From the NCBI GenBank assembly GCA_003415625.1, contig PYIU01000001.1, forward strand, positions 7,194,210 to 7,258,209: a stretch of DNA of 64,000 nt. The letters are read 5' to 3'. Position numbers and translations under genes: made by a program. The stretch comes from Aquanectria penicillioides. Lineage: Eukaryota > Ascomycota > Sordariomycetes > Hypocreales > Nectriaceae. Within the stretch, counting starts at the first letter, position 1, and each line of letters starts with the position of its first letter. Below the pieces are notes generated by a model. The model made no database searches, had not been told where the DNA came from, and was given only the letters and a program-made list of their open reading frames with translations. Positions 36,783-47,577 of this stretch are shown here, piece by piece.

Positions 36783-37324
36783 TTACCTCTTCCACTCGTG
36801 GTTCCACGCCTTGGTGGCAGGGTACTCGGTCTGGAATCGGGCGTACTCGATGGGCACGGCCTCCGTGCCCCAGATGCCCTTCTTTTCCATGGCGACTCGG
36901 TACAGGTAGCCCTCGCTGCGGTTGGCGGGGCCGACGGTCTTGCGCAGCTCTTCGCAGGCGTTGTACATGCCGCTGTACATGCGGTGGCGCTCACGCTCAA
37001 TGGCCTCGTGCTGCTGGCGGCGAAACAGTTGCCAGGCGCGGTGGATGGTCCAGTGGCGTAGGTGGCGGAGGCGGGCCATGCGCAGGGGAGGAGGGGCGGG
37101 CGAGAACATGTTCTGCTTGAGGGTGCGGATGCGGTAGTAGTTCTCGGAGCGCTGGGCCTGGTGCTTGCGGCGAGGGGGGCTTTGGTCGCGGGCTTCTTGA
37201 CTGGGGGCTTGGGAGGGGCGCGGGCGAGCACGGCGGCCGTGGTCGAGAAGAGGCGGGTGGTGGGGAGGGCCACAGGGACCGCAGGCCGGGCGAAGAGCCC
37301 ACGGAGGGAGAAGAGGGAGGCCAT
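36783..37324 (-). CDS. mrpl28: Mitochondrial large ribosomal subunit protein mL40 (MRP-L28 family), apparent one-base deletion
   Basis: The start ATG 37324 opens a mitochondrial presequence (LFARPAVPVALPTTRLFSTT). It continues to PVKKPATKAP, where the frame loses coding character. The mature part is one frame over: RRKHQAQRSENYYRIRTLKQ, PPLRMARLRHLRHWTIHRAW, MYNACEELRKT, EGYLYRVAMEKKGIWG and AWNHEWKR, with a stop at 36783. The break falls in a six-base homopolymer (G run on plus, 37174-37179); a seventh base gives KAPPRRKHQ and a continuous protein of about 180 residues. The family is a structural component of the mitoribosome large subunit. A true null allele of an essential mitoribosomal gene is unlikely, so a sequence error is favoured. 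Confidence 0.88.
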
Positions 37325-37342
37325 TGTGGTGAATTGAGGTGG

Positions 37343-39361
37343 TTATGCGGTTCGAAGGCGGATGCTGATGCTCGCTTCGTCTGAGGGCGCAGGTCTCTTG
37401 CAGCCTCGGTGAGCGGGTTCTTCGGGAGCAATTTGCGTCTCGGAGACGGAATTGACGCCTTGGTCGTCCTGAGGAGATTGTTCCCGCGAAATATTCAACA
37501 GCTCAAGCCAATCGTCGTCGATCGAATCGTCGTCGGTGTCGCTGGAGAGGGCCGGGTTTGAATTGGCCTCTGGCTCTGGATCCGCTTCGGCGCTGGGGGT
37601 GTCGGTATCCCAGCCGGGGTTCCTGAGTCTGCAAGCAACCTCGATGGCGTGAGCGACGTCGACTCGTGCGTAGCGGTGCGACGGGTGGAAGGGGTCGGAG
37701 CGGAATTTGGGTTGCTCGTAAAAGGTGTGGACGTCCTGTTGCAAAATGTTAGCTTTGGTAACGCGATGAGCGGAACAAGGTATTTCCGGGGTGGGTATAG
37801 TGTCATGCAACGACCCAACAGCGTCGGATCGTTGACGTACAGGGTAGGTGGGCGTTGAACTGACCTCAACTTCATTATCCTCAAAGACGAGCAATTGGTT
37901 AGAATCTCGGCCAGAAAATAGCTTCTGGTAGGCTGAGGAGCCCAGCCTGGCGACATGTCTTTTGGCAATCTCGTCAAACCGCAATTGGGTTCCCTTGACA
38001 ACGCAACAGATGAGTGGCTCTAATTCTGCTGCAATGTGGCGGGCCAACGGTCCTCGAATCAGAAAACCGAGCAAGTATGCCAACTCTCCGATTATAGGGT
38101 TAATGCGTAGAGCAATTCGAACTCCTGGCTGGACCTGAGCATCTCCTGGGAAGACATTATTCCACTTCTCCAACAGGCCCACGAGGCTCTGTCTGCCAAC
38201 AGCGGCCCCTTGCTGGCATACCCTGTGTAGAAGACATGGGAAACTTAGATGGTTCCGTGTGTGAAAGCCAATGGTGCTTGCGACAATCCGAATGACCCTG
38301 GACGTCACAATCTCGAGTCTTGCAAGGTACTCGGAGGTCGGTCGGGGAACCTGGCCGAAGAACTGAAAGGCTTCTCGATCCACCAGGGTGTCGCTGCCCA
38401 TGAAGGTTCCGGGTTCCTGCTTCCTTGATGGTCCGCGATACTTGAAGATAAAGTCCCCCTTGGCGTGACCCAGATAGTACCGTGTGCCCTGAAGCGACTT
38501 GGTAACCTGAATTTCCCCGATGGTTTCATCTTCCCATTTCCAGTGTCGAACCTTGTTATACATGTGTGGGCACGACCCAGACTTGTCATCGACCTTGAAT
38601 CTTCCGTGCCTGACCTCGCTGGCTGCCCTGGACGCCCAATTTTCCTCGACTTTGAGGGCAGCGTCGTTGATAACTTTGAGGTTGGGCTTGAACTCATTGG
38701 GGATGTTGGTGGGGTTCCAGCCGGGAATATTCTTGAAGAAACCTCGATGGCTGATGATTTCCTGCTCCAATGTGTGCTTGGCCTGGTCTTTGGCGGTGGT
38801 CTGAGTAACAATGTCACCGTAGGCCTGATTTTCAGGTTCAACCTGAGTTGTCCAGACGTCTGAGAACCCGTGGCACTCGAGATAGTCGTTCCAGAGCAGC
38901 CTAATGGACGCTTGATCATTCCTGGAACAGGGATGATAACGAGAGCTGAGATGTTGGTGCTGGTGATGGTGCTGAGGTCTTGATGGAGGTTGTTGATGGT
39001 GTTGGTGATGGTGTTGGCGACCGTGATGTCGGGGTTGAGATCGAAGCTTCTGCTGTGGCTGTGGGCGCTGTTGGGGTTGAAGTTGGAGCATCAGCGATTG
39101 CTGATGCTGGTGTTGCCGCTGGAATTGGAGCTGGCGTCCGGACTGGCGTTGGAGCAGATTCTCTCTTGGGGTGGCCACCGAGGGAGTGCCATTGCCCAAA
39201 CCGTTTAAAGTAGTAATATTTGAACAAACAGGTATCCCTTGCGATATTGGGAGACTAGGCTGCGATGGCTCCAATATCAAGTCGCGGGGGTCAACCACTG
39301 AGGCTGGGACAGCGTCGGGATTAGAAGGCACCTGACTGGGAACTACTAGATTAAGAGCCAT
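37343..39361 (-). CDS. Orphan protein with Gln/His-rich N-terminal region
   Basis: Single long frame of 672 codons from ATG 39361. The frame is also open 17 codons further upstream but without ATG. Residues of about 80-150 form low-complexity Gln/His/Pro repeats (FQRQHQHQQ, HHHQHHQQPPSRPQHHHQHQ). The rest reads like a folded protein (NDYLECHGFSDVWTTQVEP, SHRGFFKNIPGWNPTNIP, VRHWKWEDETIGEIQ, GDAQVQPGVRIALRINPIIG). The C-terminus is acidic and disordered and ends near RGCKRPAPSDEAS. I recognise no domain or catalytic motif. The stop is only 18 bp upstream of the mL40 start on the same strand, which is tight for a fungus and leaves little room for an mL40 promoter outside this gene. Confidence 0.7.
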   Translation of the reverse strand: MALNLVVPSQVPSNPDAVPASVVDPRDLILEPSQPSLPISQGIPVCSNITTLNGLGNGTPSVATPRENLLQRQSGRQLQFQRQHQHQQSLMLQLQPQQRPQPQQKLRSQPRHHGRQHHHQHHQQPPSRPQHHHQHQHLSSRYHPCSRNDQASIRLLWNDYLECHGFSDVWTTQVEPENQAYGDIVTQTTAKDQAKHTLEQEIISHRGFFKNIPGWNPTNIPNEFKPNLKVINDAALKVEENWASRAASEVRHGRFKVDDKSGSCPHMYNKVRHWKWEDETIGEIQVTKSLQGTRYYLGHAKGDFIFKYRGPSRKQEPGTFMGSDTLVDREAFQFFGQVPRPTSEYLARLEIVTSRVIRIVASTIGFHTRNHLSFPCLLHRVCQQGAAVGRQSLVGLLEKWNNVFPGDAQVQPGVRIALRINPIIGELAYLLGFLIRGPLARHIAAELEPLICCVVKGTQLRFDEIAKRHVARLGSSAYQKLFSGRDSNQLLVFEDNEVEVSSTPTYPVRQRSDAVGSLHDTIPTPEIPCSAHRVTKANILQQDVHTFYEQPKFRSDPFHPSHRYARVDVAHAIEVACRLRNPGWDTDTPSAEADPEPEANSNPALSSDTDDDSIDDDWLELLNISREQSPQDDQGVNSVSETQIAPEEPAHRGCKRPAPSDEASISIRLRTA

Positions 39362-40022
39362 CTTCACACTGATATCGATGGTGGATCTATTTTGAGATCT
39401 CAGAGGAACCAATCAAGATTGTATAGTTCTCGAGAAACGCTTCTGTTGGAAGTGGCGTCGCTATTTCGTTCGACAGACGATGATGTCCTGCCAAGGGCGT
39501 TGGGCAATCAAGAGAACCTGGTTTGATGAAGAGATGGAAACCGCATTGAAACTTGATGAAAAGAATGCGATGTCGAAAGAAAAAGAGGACAGGATGGATT
39601 CCTAGCACACGACATATATAACTTCGACGGCCATCGTTGTGGAGAAACCTCGAAGCCCAAGGGGTATTGTTGCTCTGTCAGAGCCCATGTCAAAGACTAT
39701 TGACAACTCACGAGACTCACCAATACCCTCATCAAGGTGCGTCACAAGGTTGCAAACCGTGATTTATTGTTCGACTTTCGGAGAAAGCCACCGCCATGGG
39801 TGTTGGTATTCACTCCCGTTCGCAGTCAGCTGCACTATCTGCCCTGGTGATGTGATTCACAACACACAAATCCAATGCCTTTTCCAAAGTGCGAAAACAA
39901 GCCGCTTTTCCCTGGCCATTTCATATTCTGGATCTTCTTCCATCCCTCGATTTGACTCGCAACATAGGTTGCCAGTCTATCCTGCCGGCGCTTTCATCTA
40001 GTAGTAACGCAAACCCTTGATA
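39362..40022. other. Divergent intergenic region
   Basis: This is the bidirectional upstream region of the two flanking orphans. No distinct element was recognised. Confidence 0.4.
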
Positions 40023-40925
40023 ATGAGCCGAACAAACGCTACCTGCAACGACGGCGAAAATGTGGATCGACCAAAGGCTGATCACAACCCGACAAATATT
40101 ATGGAAAGACAAGTGCAGATGATTCACTCAGTGCCTGTCGCAAGCCCAAGCCCTCACAATGCTGCACCGTTGAGCCGCATGCCTAGTTTCCAGCCTTCTT
40201 ATGGAAGCAACTTGCGCAACAATGAACACACAATAAGTATCGATAATGGCAATGAGATACTTGAAGAGATCCCTCTTTTCGATAGCAATGGGGAGCCCTC
40301 TGAAGATGATGAGTGGGTCTTTGCATCCGCCACGGCAGCTACCGGAACGTCCAATGCGTCATCCTCCCCCAACGGCAGCCGATTTCACAAACCCTTTGCA
40401 TTTGATGACCGCGATATGGTCGTTGTCACAGATGTCTCTGATGAAGAAAAGTATTCAGAAGAGGAGGACACAACTCATAGCTTCGAAATCCCAATGGGCC
40501 ATCGCGTTCAGGTGAAGTATACCTATGAGCAACTCCACCCGCGACGGGCCAAGTTGAAGAATATAGCTCAGAGAATTCCAGGAGCTCAAAGAATCCGGGA
40601 AGCTGGTTCTAGAATTTTGGACGGCGCAAGTGCTCTTCAAAAGGGCGTAACAGAGGCGTATCAGGGAAGCAACACAGCTGTTCGCCTGCGCGAGACTGTC
40701 GTTCTAGCTGGGCAGGTTGGGAGCTATCTGACCAACGAGGCGCTCAACGCCAGCGCCCACATGGGAGGCAACATTGGAGTCGTAATTCAAGAACGCTGGC
40801 CGGATGTTGCCGATCCCCTCCGGAGAGGAATCGTTGGGCAAATTGGGGATTTCATCATGGAGGGCATGACTATGCCTCCGCCGCATGTCCGGATCGCTGG
40901 CGGACGGCGAGGAAGGATGATCTAA
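40023..40925 (+). CDS. Hypothetical protein, 300 residues
   Basis: Single exon. The N-terminal half is polar and disordered with acidic stretches (EIPLFDSNGEPSEDDEWVF, VTDVSDEEKYSEEEDTTH). The C-terminal half is predicted helical and amphipathic (LKNIAQRIPGAQRIREAGSR, GVTEAYQGSNTAVRLRETVV, GSYLTNEALNASAHMGGNIG). It ends in a basic RIAGGRRGRMI. No signal peptide or clear TM helix is present. It is divergent from the Gln/His-rich orphan. No family is recognised, and coding status rests on frame length and composition. Confidence 0.65.
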   Translation: MSRTNATCNDGENVDRPKADHNPTNIMERQVQMIHSVPVASPSPHNAAPLSRMPSFQPSYGSNLRNNEHTISIDNGNEILEEIPLFDSNGEPSEDDEWVFASATAATGTSNASSSPNGSRFHKPFAFDDRDMVVVTDVSDEEKYSEEEDTTHSFEIPMGHRVQVKYTYEQLHPRRAKLKNIAQRIPGAQRIREAGSRILDGASALQKGVTEAYQGSNTAVRLRETVVLAGQVGSYLTNEALNASAHMGGNIGVVIQERWPDVADPLRRGIVGQIGDFIMEGMTMPPPHVRIAGGRRGRMI

Positions 40926-41350
40926 CGACCAATAGGAACAAGGGGCACATACCAATGATGATTTAATGGGTAGACAGAGGTTCGAATGAGCCGAGGGAGT
41001 TTTGGATGTAATGAATATGGCTATAAAACATCGGGCGACACCACGAGGAGGCGCAACATTTGGCAACGTTGTACCGCATCGCTTGCATGGAATGGAGTTT
41101 GGGACATGAGTCAAATTGAAAGCTCGACACGGCACTGTATTGGGACACAAGCCTACGGTTGGAATAAAGAAGAAGGAAAATAGCGTTGACGTTGACACAA
41201 CATGCACAAATACAGCGAGGCAAATAAGAGACTAGTCAAGATGATTCATTTATCCTATGTATCCGTTTATCGTGTCATCTCATTCGTATTACATCCAAAC
41301 CCAGAGCGCTAAACCGTCTATAATTTTTATCATGTGCAACCCCTTTTCCT
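40926..41350. other. Interval between converging genes
   Basis: 3' flanks only; nothing recognised. Confidence 0.4.
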
Positions 41351-43662
41351 CTAGTGCTCGTGCTTGGTGGGGTTGAGGTCGCGGAACTCGCCGCGGAGAG
41401 TCTCGATGCCGTCCTTCTTAACCTCCTCGACCAGCTTGGCCACCTCGGGGGCGATGACGGCCTCGTCGAAGCCAAAGTACTTGTAGGCATCCTTGCCGGG
41501 CAAACTCTTGCCAAAGGTGGACATGGAGAAGCCGGCGTCGGCGTAGCGCTCCCAGCCGTTGACGGCGTAGGCCTCGATGACGACGCGGGGCGCGTTGCTG
41601 CGGTACTGGAGGACCTCGCGCTTGTACTCGACCGACTGCTCGTTGAAGAGGCGCTGGCAGGGGAAGGAGACAACGCGGGCCTTGATGCCGTACTTTTCCT
41701 TGAGGACGTCGCGGGTCTTGACGGCGAAGACCATCTCGGCGCCGACGCCGATGAGGGTGACGTCGGCGTTGTCCTCCTCGATGAAGACGTAGGCACCCTT
41801 CTGGGCGCCGTCGCGGCTGGAGTACTGGGGGTACTGCTCGAGGTTCTGGCGGGAGAGGGAGATGATGGTGGGGCTGTTCTTGGCCTCGAGGGCGGTGATG
41901 AAGGCTCCGGCGGTCTCTTCGGTGTCGCAGGGCGGATGTAGAGGATGTTGGGCATGGAGCGGTAGAGGGCGGGGAGGGCGATGGGCTGGTGGGTAGGTCC
42001 GTCCTCGCCGGTGCCGATGGAGTCGTGGGTGGCGATGTGAATCTGCTGGAGCTGCTGAAGGGCGCCCATGCGGACGCCAGGGGCGGCGTACTAGATATGT
42101 TAGCGGATGACGTACACATTGACAAGGTCCTTGACTTACAATGTAGAACATGAAGAAGCTGGAGGTGACGGGGAGGATGGTGCCCTTGCCAAAGGCAGCC
42201 AGGCCGTTGGAGATGGAGGCCATGGCGTGCTCGCGGATGCCCCAGTGGATGTAGCGGCCGGAGTAGTCGCCGTTGATGCCGCAGGTGGTTCGGAGGTTGG
42301 GGTTCTGGAAGTCGACCTTGTCCTTCCAGATCATGTTGACCGAGGGCGACAGATCGGCGGTGCCGACCATGAAGTTGTTGAGCTGGGCGGCGAGCGGGTT
42401 GCAGATGATACCGGCCGACTTTCGCGAGGGCGTGGGACCGGTAGGGAACGTCTCCTTGGCCGGGATGATGCTGCGCCAGTCGCCGGGGAACTCGCCCGCG
42501 ACGCGCTTGGCGAACTCGGCGTGGAGCTCCGGGTACTCCTGGGCGTAGGCGCTGAGGAGGCTGTTCCAGTCCTCCTCGAGGCGCTGGCCGCGGGTCTTGA
42601 CGTCGCGGAAGTAGTTGTAAACCTCGTCGGTGACGACGAAGCTCTCGTCGGGGCTGCGGCCGAAGAACTCCTTGACCTGGCGGACGCCGTCGGCGCCGAA
42701 TGCGGCTCCGTGGGCCTTGGCCTCGCCGGCGACGTTGCTGCCGACGCCGATGACGGTGTGGACGTTGATGAAGGTGGGCTTCTCGGTGCTGGCCTTGGCC
42801 TGGAGGAGGGCCTTGACGAGGCCTTCGACGTCGTAGCAGCCATCCTCGACGTCAATGACGTCCCAGCCGCAGGCGCGCATCTTGGCGTTGACGTCCTCAG
42901 TGTTGCATAGGTCGACGCTGCCGTCGCAGGTGATCTGGTTGTTGTCGTACATGACGACGAGGTTGTTCAGCTTCCAGTGGCCGGCCAGCTGGATGGCCTC
43001 CATCGCGACACCCTCCTGGAGGCAGGCATCACCGATCATACACCAGGTGGTGTTGTTGACGAGCTCGTAGTTGGGCTTGTTGTAGACGGCGGCCAGGTGC
43101 TTGGTGGCCATGGCTAGGCCGACGGCGTTGGCGATGCCCTGGCCGAGGGGGCCGGTGGTGACCTCGATGCCCTCGTGCTCGATCTCAGGGTGTCCCGGGG
43201 CGAAGGAGTCGTAGCGGGCAGAGTGGTAGGACTTGAGCTGGTCGAAGGTCATGTGCTTGTAGCCAGTGAGGTGGAGGAAGGTGTACTGGAAGAGACAGGT
43301 GTGGCCGTTTGAGAGGACGAAGCGGTCACGGTTGAAGTAGTTTGGGTTTGTGGGAGAGTACTTCATGACGTACTTCCAGAGGGCGACACCAATGGCAGCC
43401 ATACCCATGGCACCGCTGTTCGAAAGTGTCAGTCAATTGATCTTGATTTGTGTGGACTTTGCGTGTGCGAGGTTCTCGTCGTGGTGTTGATGACTTACCC
43501 AGGGTGGCCTCCATTAAACTGCTGGCACAGATCCGCAATCAAGCAGCGGAACTGGCGAAGCACCACGTCAATTGTCTGGGCATCCTCGCTCTGGATTCGT
43601 TTGATCTCGTTGGAGACTGCGACGGGGAGGTCGTTGGCCTCGCTGATTGCGATGGGCGCCAT
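41351..43662 (-). CDS. Transketolase (apparent one-base deletion in the last exon)
   Basis: Exons 43662-43499, 43415-42140 and 42090-41351, with GTAAGT introns of 83 and 49 nt. The thiamine-diphosphate enzyme moves two-carbon units in the non-oxidative pentose phosphate pathway. Seen motifs are FNGGHPGGAMGMA, LSNGHTCLFQY, TTGPLGQGIANAVGLA, the TPP/Mg site GDACLQEGVAMEAIQLAGHW ... YDNNQITCDG, GINGDYSGRYIHWGIREHAM, DSIGTGEDGPTHQPIA and LSRQNLEQYP. The stop at 41351 follows LNPTKHEH. Frame continuity fails near 41928-41934: MPNILYIRP must be followed by DTEETAGAF, which is one frame away. One extra C (CGCCCTGC-C-GACACC) repairs it. GDA replaces the more usual GDG in the TPP motif. The full length is close to the normal size of about 685 residues. 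Confidence 0.94.
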
Positions 43663-44686
43663 CTTGATTCTTCGTCAGGTCAATCTTTCAACAAGGGAAG
43701 CTTGGGTGGCTACAGATTGAAAAGGAGCAAGAGCTGAGAACGGAGAGATCAAAGACGTGCGTGGCCCGGCTCGAGTTCAAGTAATGGCCCCTCGGACAAA
43801 ATATATCACCGCCATCGTCGCTTCGTCGCCCGCTAATTCATCGGTAAGAAAGATTCATCGGCGCTCGTGATGTACGCCCGGCGGGTAGTGTTGTCGTGCG
43901 CGATCGTCTCGCACTTCCCCTTTCCGAAAGAGGAAACCGGGAGCGCCGTGGGGGAGGGGCTCCGTGGAGAAACATCGGTAATCAGGAACCCGACATTTGG
44001 GTTCAACCACTCCGTCGCGGTAGATCACGAGGGGCACTATATGTTTACTGAGGGGCATTGCTCCGACCCGCCGAAAACGGAAGTGAAAGGCTCTCGGTCG
44101 ATTCTGCACGAGACGCCACGTGCCTGGCCGGAAGTCGAGCTGTCCCTCCGCTTACGCTTGCCCATGGGGGCGTGTCCTACGGAAGACGAGTTTTCTGCCA
44201 TTCCTCACGCCTCCGGCTGCACTCGCCGCTTCGGGGACGGCCGAGCCGGCGGAGTAGCGTCTCTCGGCCGGAGCCTACGGTCCGCATGCACCTTCCGTCG
44301 GGGCCAAAGCAAGCCTCGATGAGTCGGCAGATGCAAATAGCCTTGACGCTCATCTGCCACCTCCGGCTACAATCGCCGTCGTGGAGAAGAGGGCATTCAA
44401 CAAAACCTCTCGGCCGCAGCTCTCGGACGCATACACCTGCCACCGTACGTCTCATCGTGACCATGTGCAGCTGTAAAAATTCAATCAACAATGGGGTCTC
44501 GGGGTGATGGGGGCTGAGCGGCGGCCGGTTCGGAGTGAGGAATTGACTACCCTTATATGCTTGAAACGCTTCTCCAAGTTGCAGTCTGTAGTCTTGTCCC
44601 TTCAGCCGGCTCAATTTGTACCTGATCGTCTTCTTCTTCGCTTGATACCCAGCAATTCCTGTTTTCCCTCCGACCAATTTCATCCA
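43663..44686. other. Divergent intergenic region with imperfect tandem duplication
   Basis: This interval lies between the divergent transketolase and dehydrogenase genes. Two related GC-rich blocks about 150 bp apart share CTCCGGCT (44211, 44361), CTCTCGGCCG (44261, 44407) and CGG(T/A)C(C/-)GCAT(G/A)CACCT. Repeated CGG/CCG half-sites could bind Zn2Cys6 factors, which is inference. Confidence 0.45.
44205..44460 (+). repeat. Imperfect direct duplication, unit about 150 bp
   Basis: Ordered shared words recur at offsets of 146-150 bp, with substitutions and small indels between the copies. Confidence 0.5.
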
Positions 44687-45720
44687 ATGGCCCCTGCTAC
44701 TGTTGGCGACGTTGAGCTTCCCGCCGTCACTCCCGTCGCCGCCATGTCCGCCCCTACCTCCAAGGCCGCTACCCCCAGGCTCTTTTCCCTCGAGGGTAAG
44801 ACTGTTGCCATCACGGGCGGCGCTCGCGGCCTGGGCATCACTCTTGCCATTGCCGTCGTCGAGGCCGGCGGCAGCGTCGTCTGCCTCGACATACTTGAGC
44901 AGCCGGCGGCCGAGGAGTGGGCTCTGCTCAACAAGCTAGCCACGGCCAACGGCACCTCGGTAGCGTACAAGAAGTGCGATGTCACGGATGAGGCGTCGGT
45001 CGAAGCCATCATGAACTCCGTGGCGGACGAGGCGGAGACCAACGGGGCCCCGTTCTGGGGTACCATTGCATGTGCCGGCATCCAGCAGCAGATCCCTGCC
45101 TTTGACTACCCCGCGGCCGATTTCGAGCGGATCCTCAAGGTCAACGTTACCGGCGTCTTCAACACCTGCAAGCACGCCGCCAGGGTTCTGCGCGACAGGA
45201 AGACTGCCGGCAGCATTGTCATCATCTCCAGCATGTCTGGCAACATTGCCAACCGAGTAAGTCGACCTCGTCAATTCCCCGCATCCAAACGCCAAGAGCA
45301 CGTGCGATATGCCCTGCAGAGCTGCACTGACTGACATCTATTTCAGGGCCTGTCCTGCACCGCCTACAACACCAGCAAGGCCGCTGTGCAGCAGATGTGC
45401 CGGTCCGTCGCTCAGGAATGGGGCAAGTTTGGCATCCGCGTCAACACCCTGTCTCCCGGGGTAAGCCCCCGCAAACTTTAACGCATCTCGTATCTTGTCA
45501 CGCTAACAATTGATTCTTAGTACATTCGAACTGCCATGACCGACCAGCTCCTCATCGAGAACCCCGAGGTCGAGAAGACGTGGATGGCCGGCGCCCTGCT
45601 GGGCGTCTGGGTGTGCCAGAGGACTTCAAGGCACCCGCCGTCTTCCTCTTGTCTGAGGGCGCTTCCTTTGTGCACGGCGCCGACATTCGTGTTGACGGAG
45701 GACACTGCGCCTCTGCCTAA
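44687..45720 (+). CDS. Short-chain dehydrogenase/reductase, sugar-alcohol (mannitol/arabinitol/sorbose-type) family; apparent one-base deletion
   Basis: Exons 44687-45256, 45347-45460 and 45521-45720 (GTAAGT/GTAAGC introns ending TTCAG and CTTAG). The cofactor loop TGGARGLG is near residue 44. CDVTD, the NAG-equivalent CAGI, and SSMSG with the catalytic YNTSK follow. The C-terminus has SPGYIRTAMTD and ends VHGADIRVDGGHCASA, as in fungal polyol/ketose reductases of the SDR class. Specific substrate cannot be told. In exon 3 the frame breaks at GGGCGTCTGG (45601-45610). One added C gives ALLGRLGVPEDFKAPAVFLL, the conserved continuation, and the stop at 45718-45720. It is transcribed divergently from transketolase, with about 1 kb between them. 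Confidence 0.9.
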
Positions 45721-46251
45721 GGAGGCATAGAGGATAGGATAAAAAAAGATAGACTAATGACGGTATTAATGACATAGAATATTTCCAAGTGCCCGGCCCA
45801 TTGCAACAGTCCAATTGAGCGTCTATTAAATGGGCTGCCTAGTTGGTGAGACGCCCCATGGTCGCAATTGTCCACACAAATGCGGCCTCCCAGTCTCTTG
45901 CTTTCGGCTACAGCAACTTTGATATGCCTCCATTCCAAACGGGACCATCGCACCATGCCATGACTGGGTCGTCTCAAGTCCGTAGCTCAGCTCCTCCCCC
46001 AGGCACCGAAATTCTGGGATTCAGCCTGGCCCATCGCTTGTGGCGCCCCACTGCCACCACAGATCCCAGCTTAGCGCGGGCATCAGCCTCAAACCACCTG
46101 AGCCAAATCCAGCCCTGTGAAGGTGCATTCACGGATGCCTTGGCATCGAGCTGAACTTGATAAAATGGCCCGCTGGCCGCTGGTGGAAACCTCTCTCCTC
46201 ACCAAGTTTTGAAGTTTAGCGATTGATCAACGCCGGGATATCGCGTCCAAC
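45721..46251. other. Intergenic interval
   Basis: 3' flank of the dehydrogenase and upstream region of the next gene; nothing recognised. Confidence 0.4.
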
Positions 46252-47577
46252 ATGACCGTCTTCATCCTGACCGAGGACGCGCTCCAATCTGCGATGAATG
46301 CTGCCATGCATGATCGCATCGTTGGCTGCTTGTTTGGATCTGCCCTTGGAGACGCCATCGGCCTGTACACAGAGTTCCTCAATGCCGAGCTCTCGGCCAA
46401 GGCGTATCCCTCGCGCTCATTCACACTGCTCCCCGCCGAGCAAGCGACTCCGTTTCGACGCGACCGCCACAGAGATTTCCACCGCCCCGGCGAGTGGACG
46501 GACGACACCGACCATGCCATGCTCATCCTGCTCTCCTATCTCCACAGCGACGGCGAGAAGATGGACCCCCAAGATTTCGCTTCCCGACTGGCAATTTGGG
46601 TGCGCATGGGTCTTCGCGCCCTGGACACTCTGCCCCTTGGCTTAGGGCGCACCGTCGGCGCCATCGTGAGAAGCAAAGATTTCCTGGCAAACCCCGAAGC
46701 CAGGGCGCGCCAGCACTGGACAACTGGAAACTACAATGCTGCGCCCAATGGAAGCCTCATGAGAACGCACCCCCTTGGGCTCATGTGCATGAACAAGAAG
46801 GAGGAGGAGACCTTTGAGGTGGCAGCCAACTACTCGGTCGTCACCCACGTTGACCCCAGATGTGTCATCTCCTGCGTGATAGGCACCGCCCTCATTCGCT
46901 CTCTTGTGCGCGGAGAGATTCGCAAGGAGAGCGACATTGACCAGCTGATGGACCGGGCAATCACCTGGTATACGGCTCGCCGAGAAAAGGAGCTCGAAGA
47001 CCCTGAGCGAAAGGACGAGCCAAAGCTAGATCTTGACGAGTTCAAGACCCACGCAACCGCCAAGTCATTGGAGGATTTGAAGTTGGACGACAGCTACAAG
47101 ATTGGTTATGTCTACAAGTGTTTCGGCTCTGGTATCTTGCTTCTGCGCCGCGCCATTCGCCAAACCGAGTCATCAAGCAGTCTACGAACCCAGCTCGACG
47201 TTTTCGAGCCCCTCATCACAGAGCTCACCATGGAGGGCGGCGACGCCGACACCAACGCCTGCTTCGCTGGTGCTCTCCTTGGCTCATTGCTGGGCTTCAA
47301 GGCCCTACCGCCGCACTGGCGCGATGGCCTCCGCTACGGAAAGTGGCTAGAAGGCAAGGCCGAGGGCCTTTGCAATGTCCTCGGCGTGACAAAGGGATCA
47401 TATAGCGGCTCGGGCGACAAGGAAACGGCCGAGGATGGCGGGCGGGGATTCTTGACGGACGACCAGATGGAGCGCAAGTGCATGGAGATGCAGGCGTGGA
47501 TGGCAGAGCAGGAAACCGAGTGGAAGAAGAAGCAGGAGGCGGGCCAGAAGAAGGGGAACTGGTTCAAATGGAAATGA
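46252..47577 (+). CDS. ADP-ribosylglycohydrolase family protein
   Basis: Single exon, 441 residues. The family removes ADP-ribose from modified proteins or nucleic acids, or related substrates, using a Mg pair. GDAIG (residues 33-37), EWTDDTD (81-87) and GGDADTNACFAGALLGS near residue 327 supply the expected Asp/Thr metal ligands. NAAPNGSLMR and PLGLGRTVGAIV fit the ARH fold. The N-terminus is short with no targeting signal. The C-terminal 60 residues are Lys/Glu-rich (ETEWKKKQEAGQKKGNWFKW) and look like an accessory tail. No defect is seen. Confidence 0.93.
   Translation: MTVFILTEDALQSAMNAAMHDRIVGCLFGSALGDAIGLYTEFLNAELSAKAYPSRSFTLLPAEQATPFRRDRHRDFHRPGEWTDDTDHAMLILLSYLHSDGEKMDPQDFASRLAIWVRMGLRALDTLPLGLGRTVGAIVRSKDFLANPEARARQHWTTGNYNAAPNGSLMRTHPLGLMCMNKKEEETFEVAANYSVVTHVDPRCVISCVIGTALIRSLVRGEIRKESDIDQLMDRAITWYTARREKELEDPERKDEPKLDLDEFKTHATAKSLEDLKLDDSYKIGYVYKCFGSGILLLRRAIRQTESSSSLRTQLDVFEPLITELTMEGGDADTNACFAGALLGSLLGFKALPPHWRDGLRYGKWLEGKAEGLCNVLGVTKGSYSGSGDKETAEDGGRGFLTDDQMERKCMEMQAWMAEQETEWKKKQEAGQKKGNWFKWK

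Noticed and set aside
41354..42910. Long Gly/Val/Ala-rich plus frames over transketolase
   Set aside because: Antisense shadows of a conserved enzyme.
43867..44507. Open frames of about 150 codons in the transketolase/dehydrogenase promoter
   Set aside because: Overlap the duplicated GC-rich block and lack protein-like composition.
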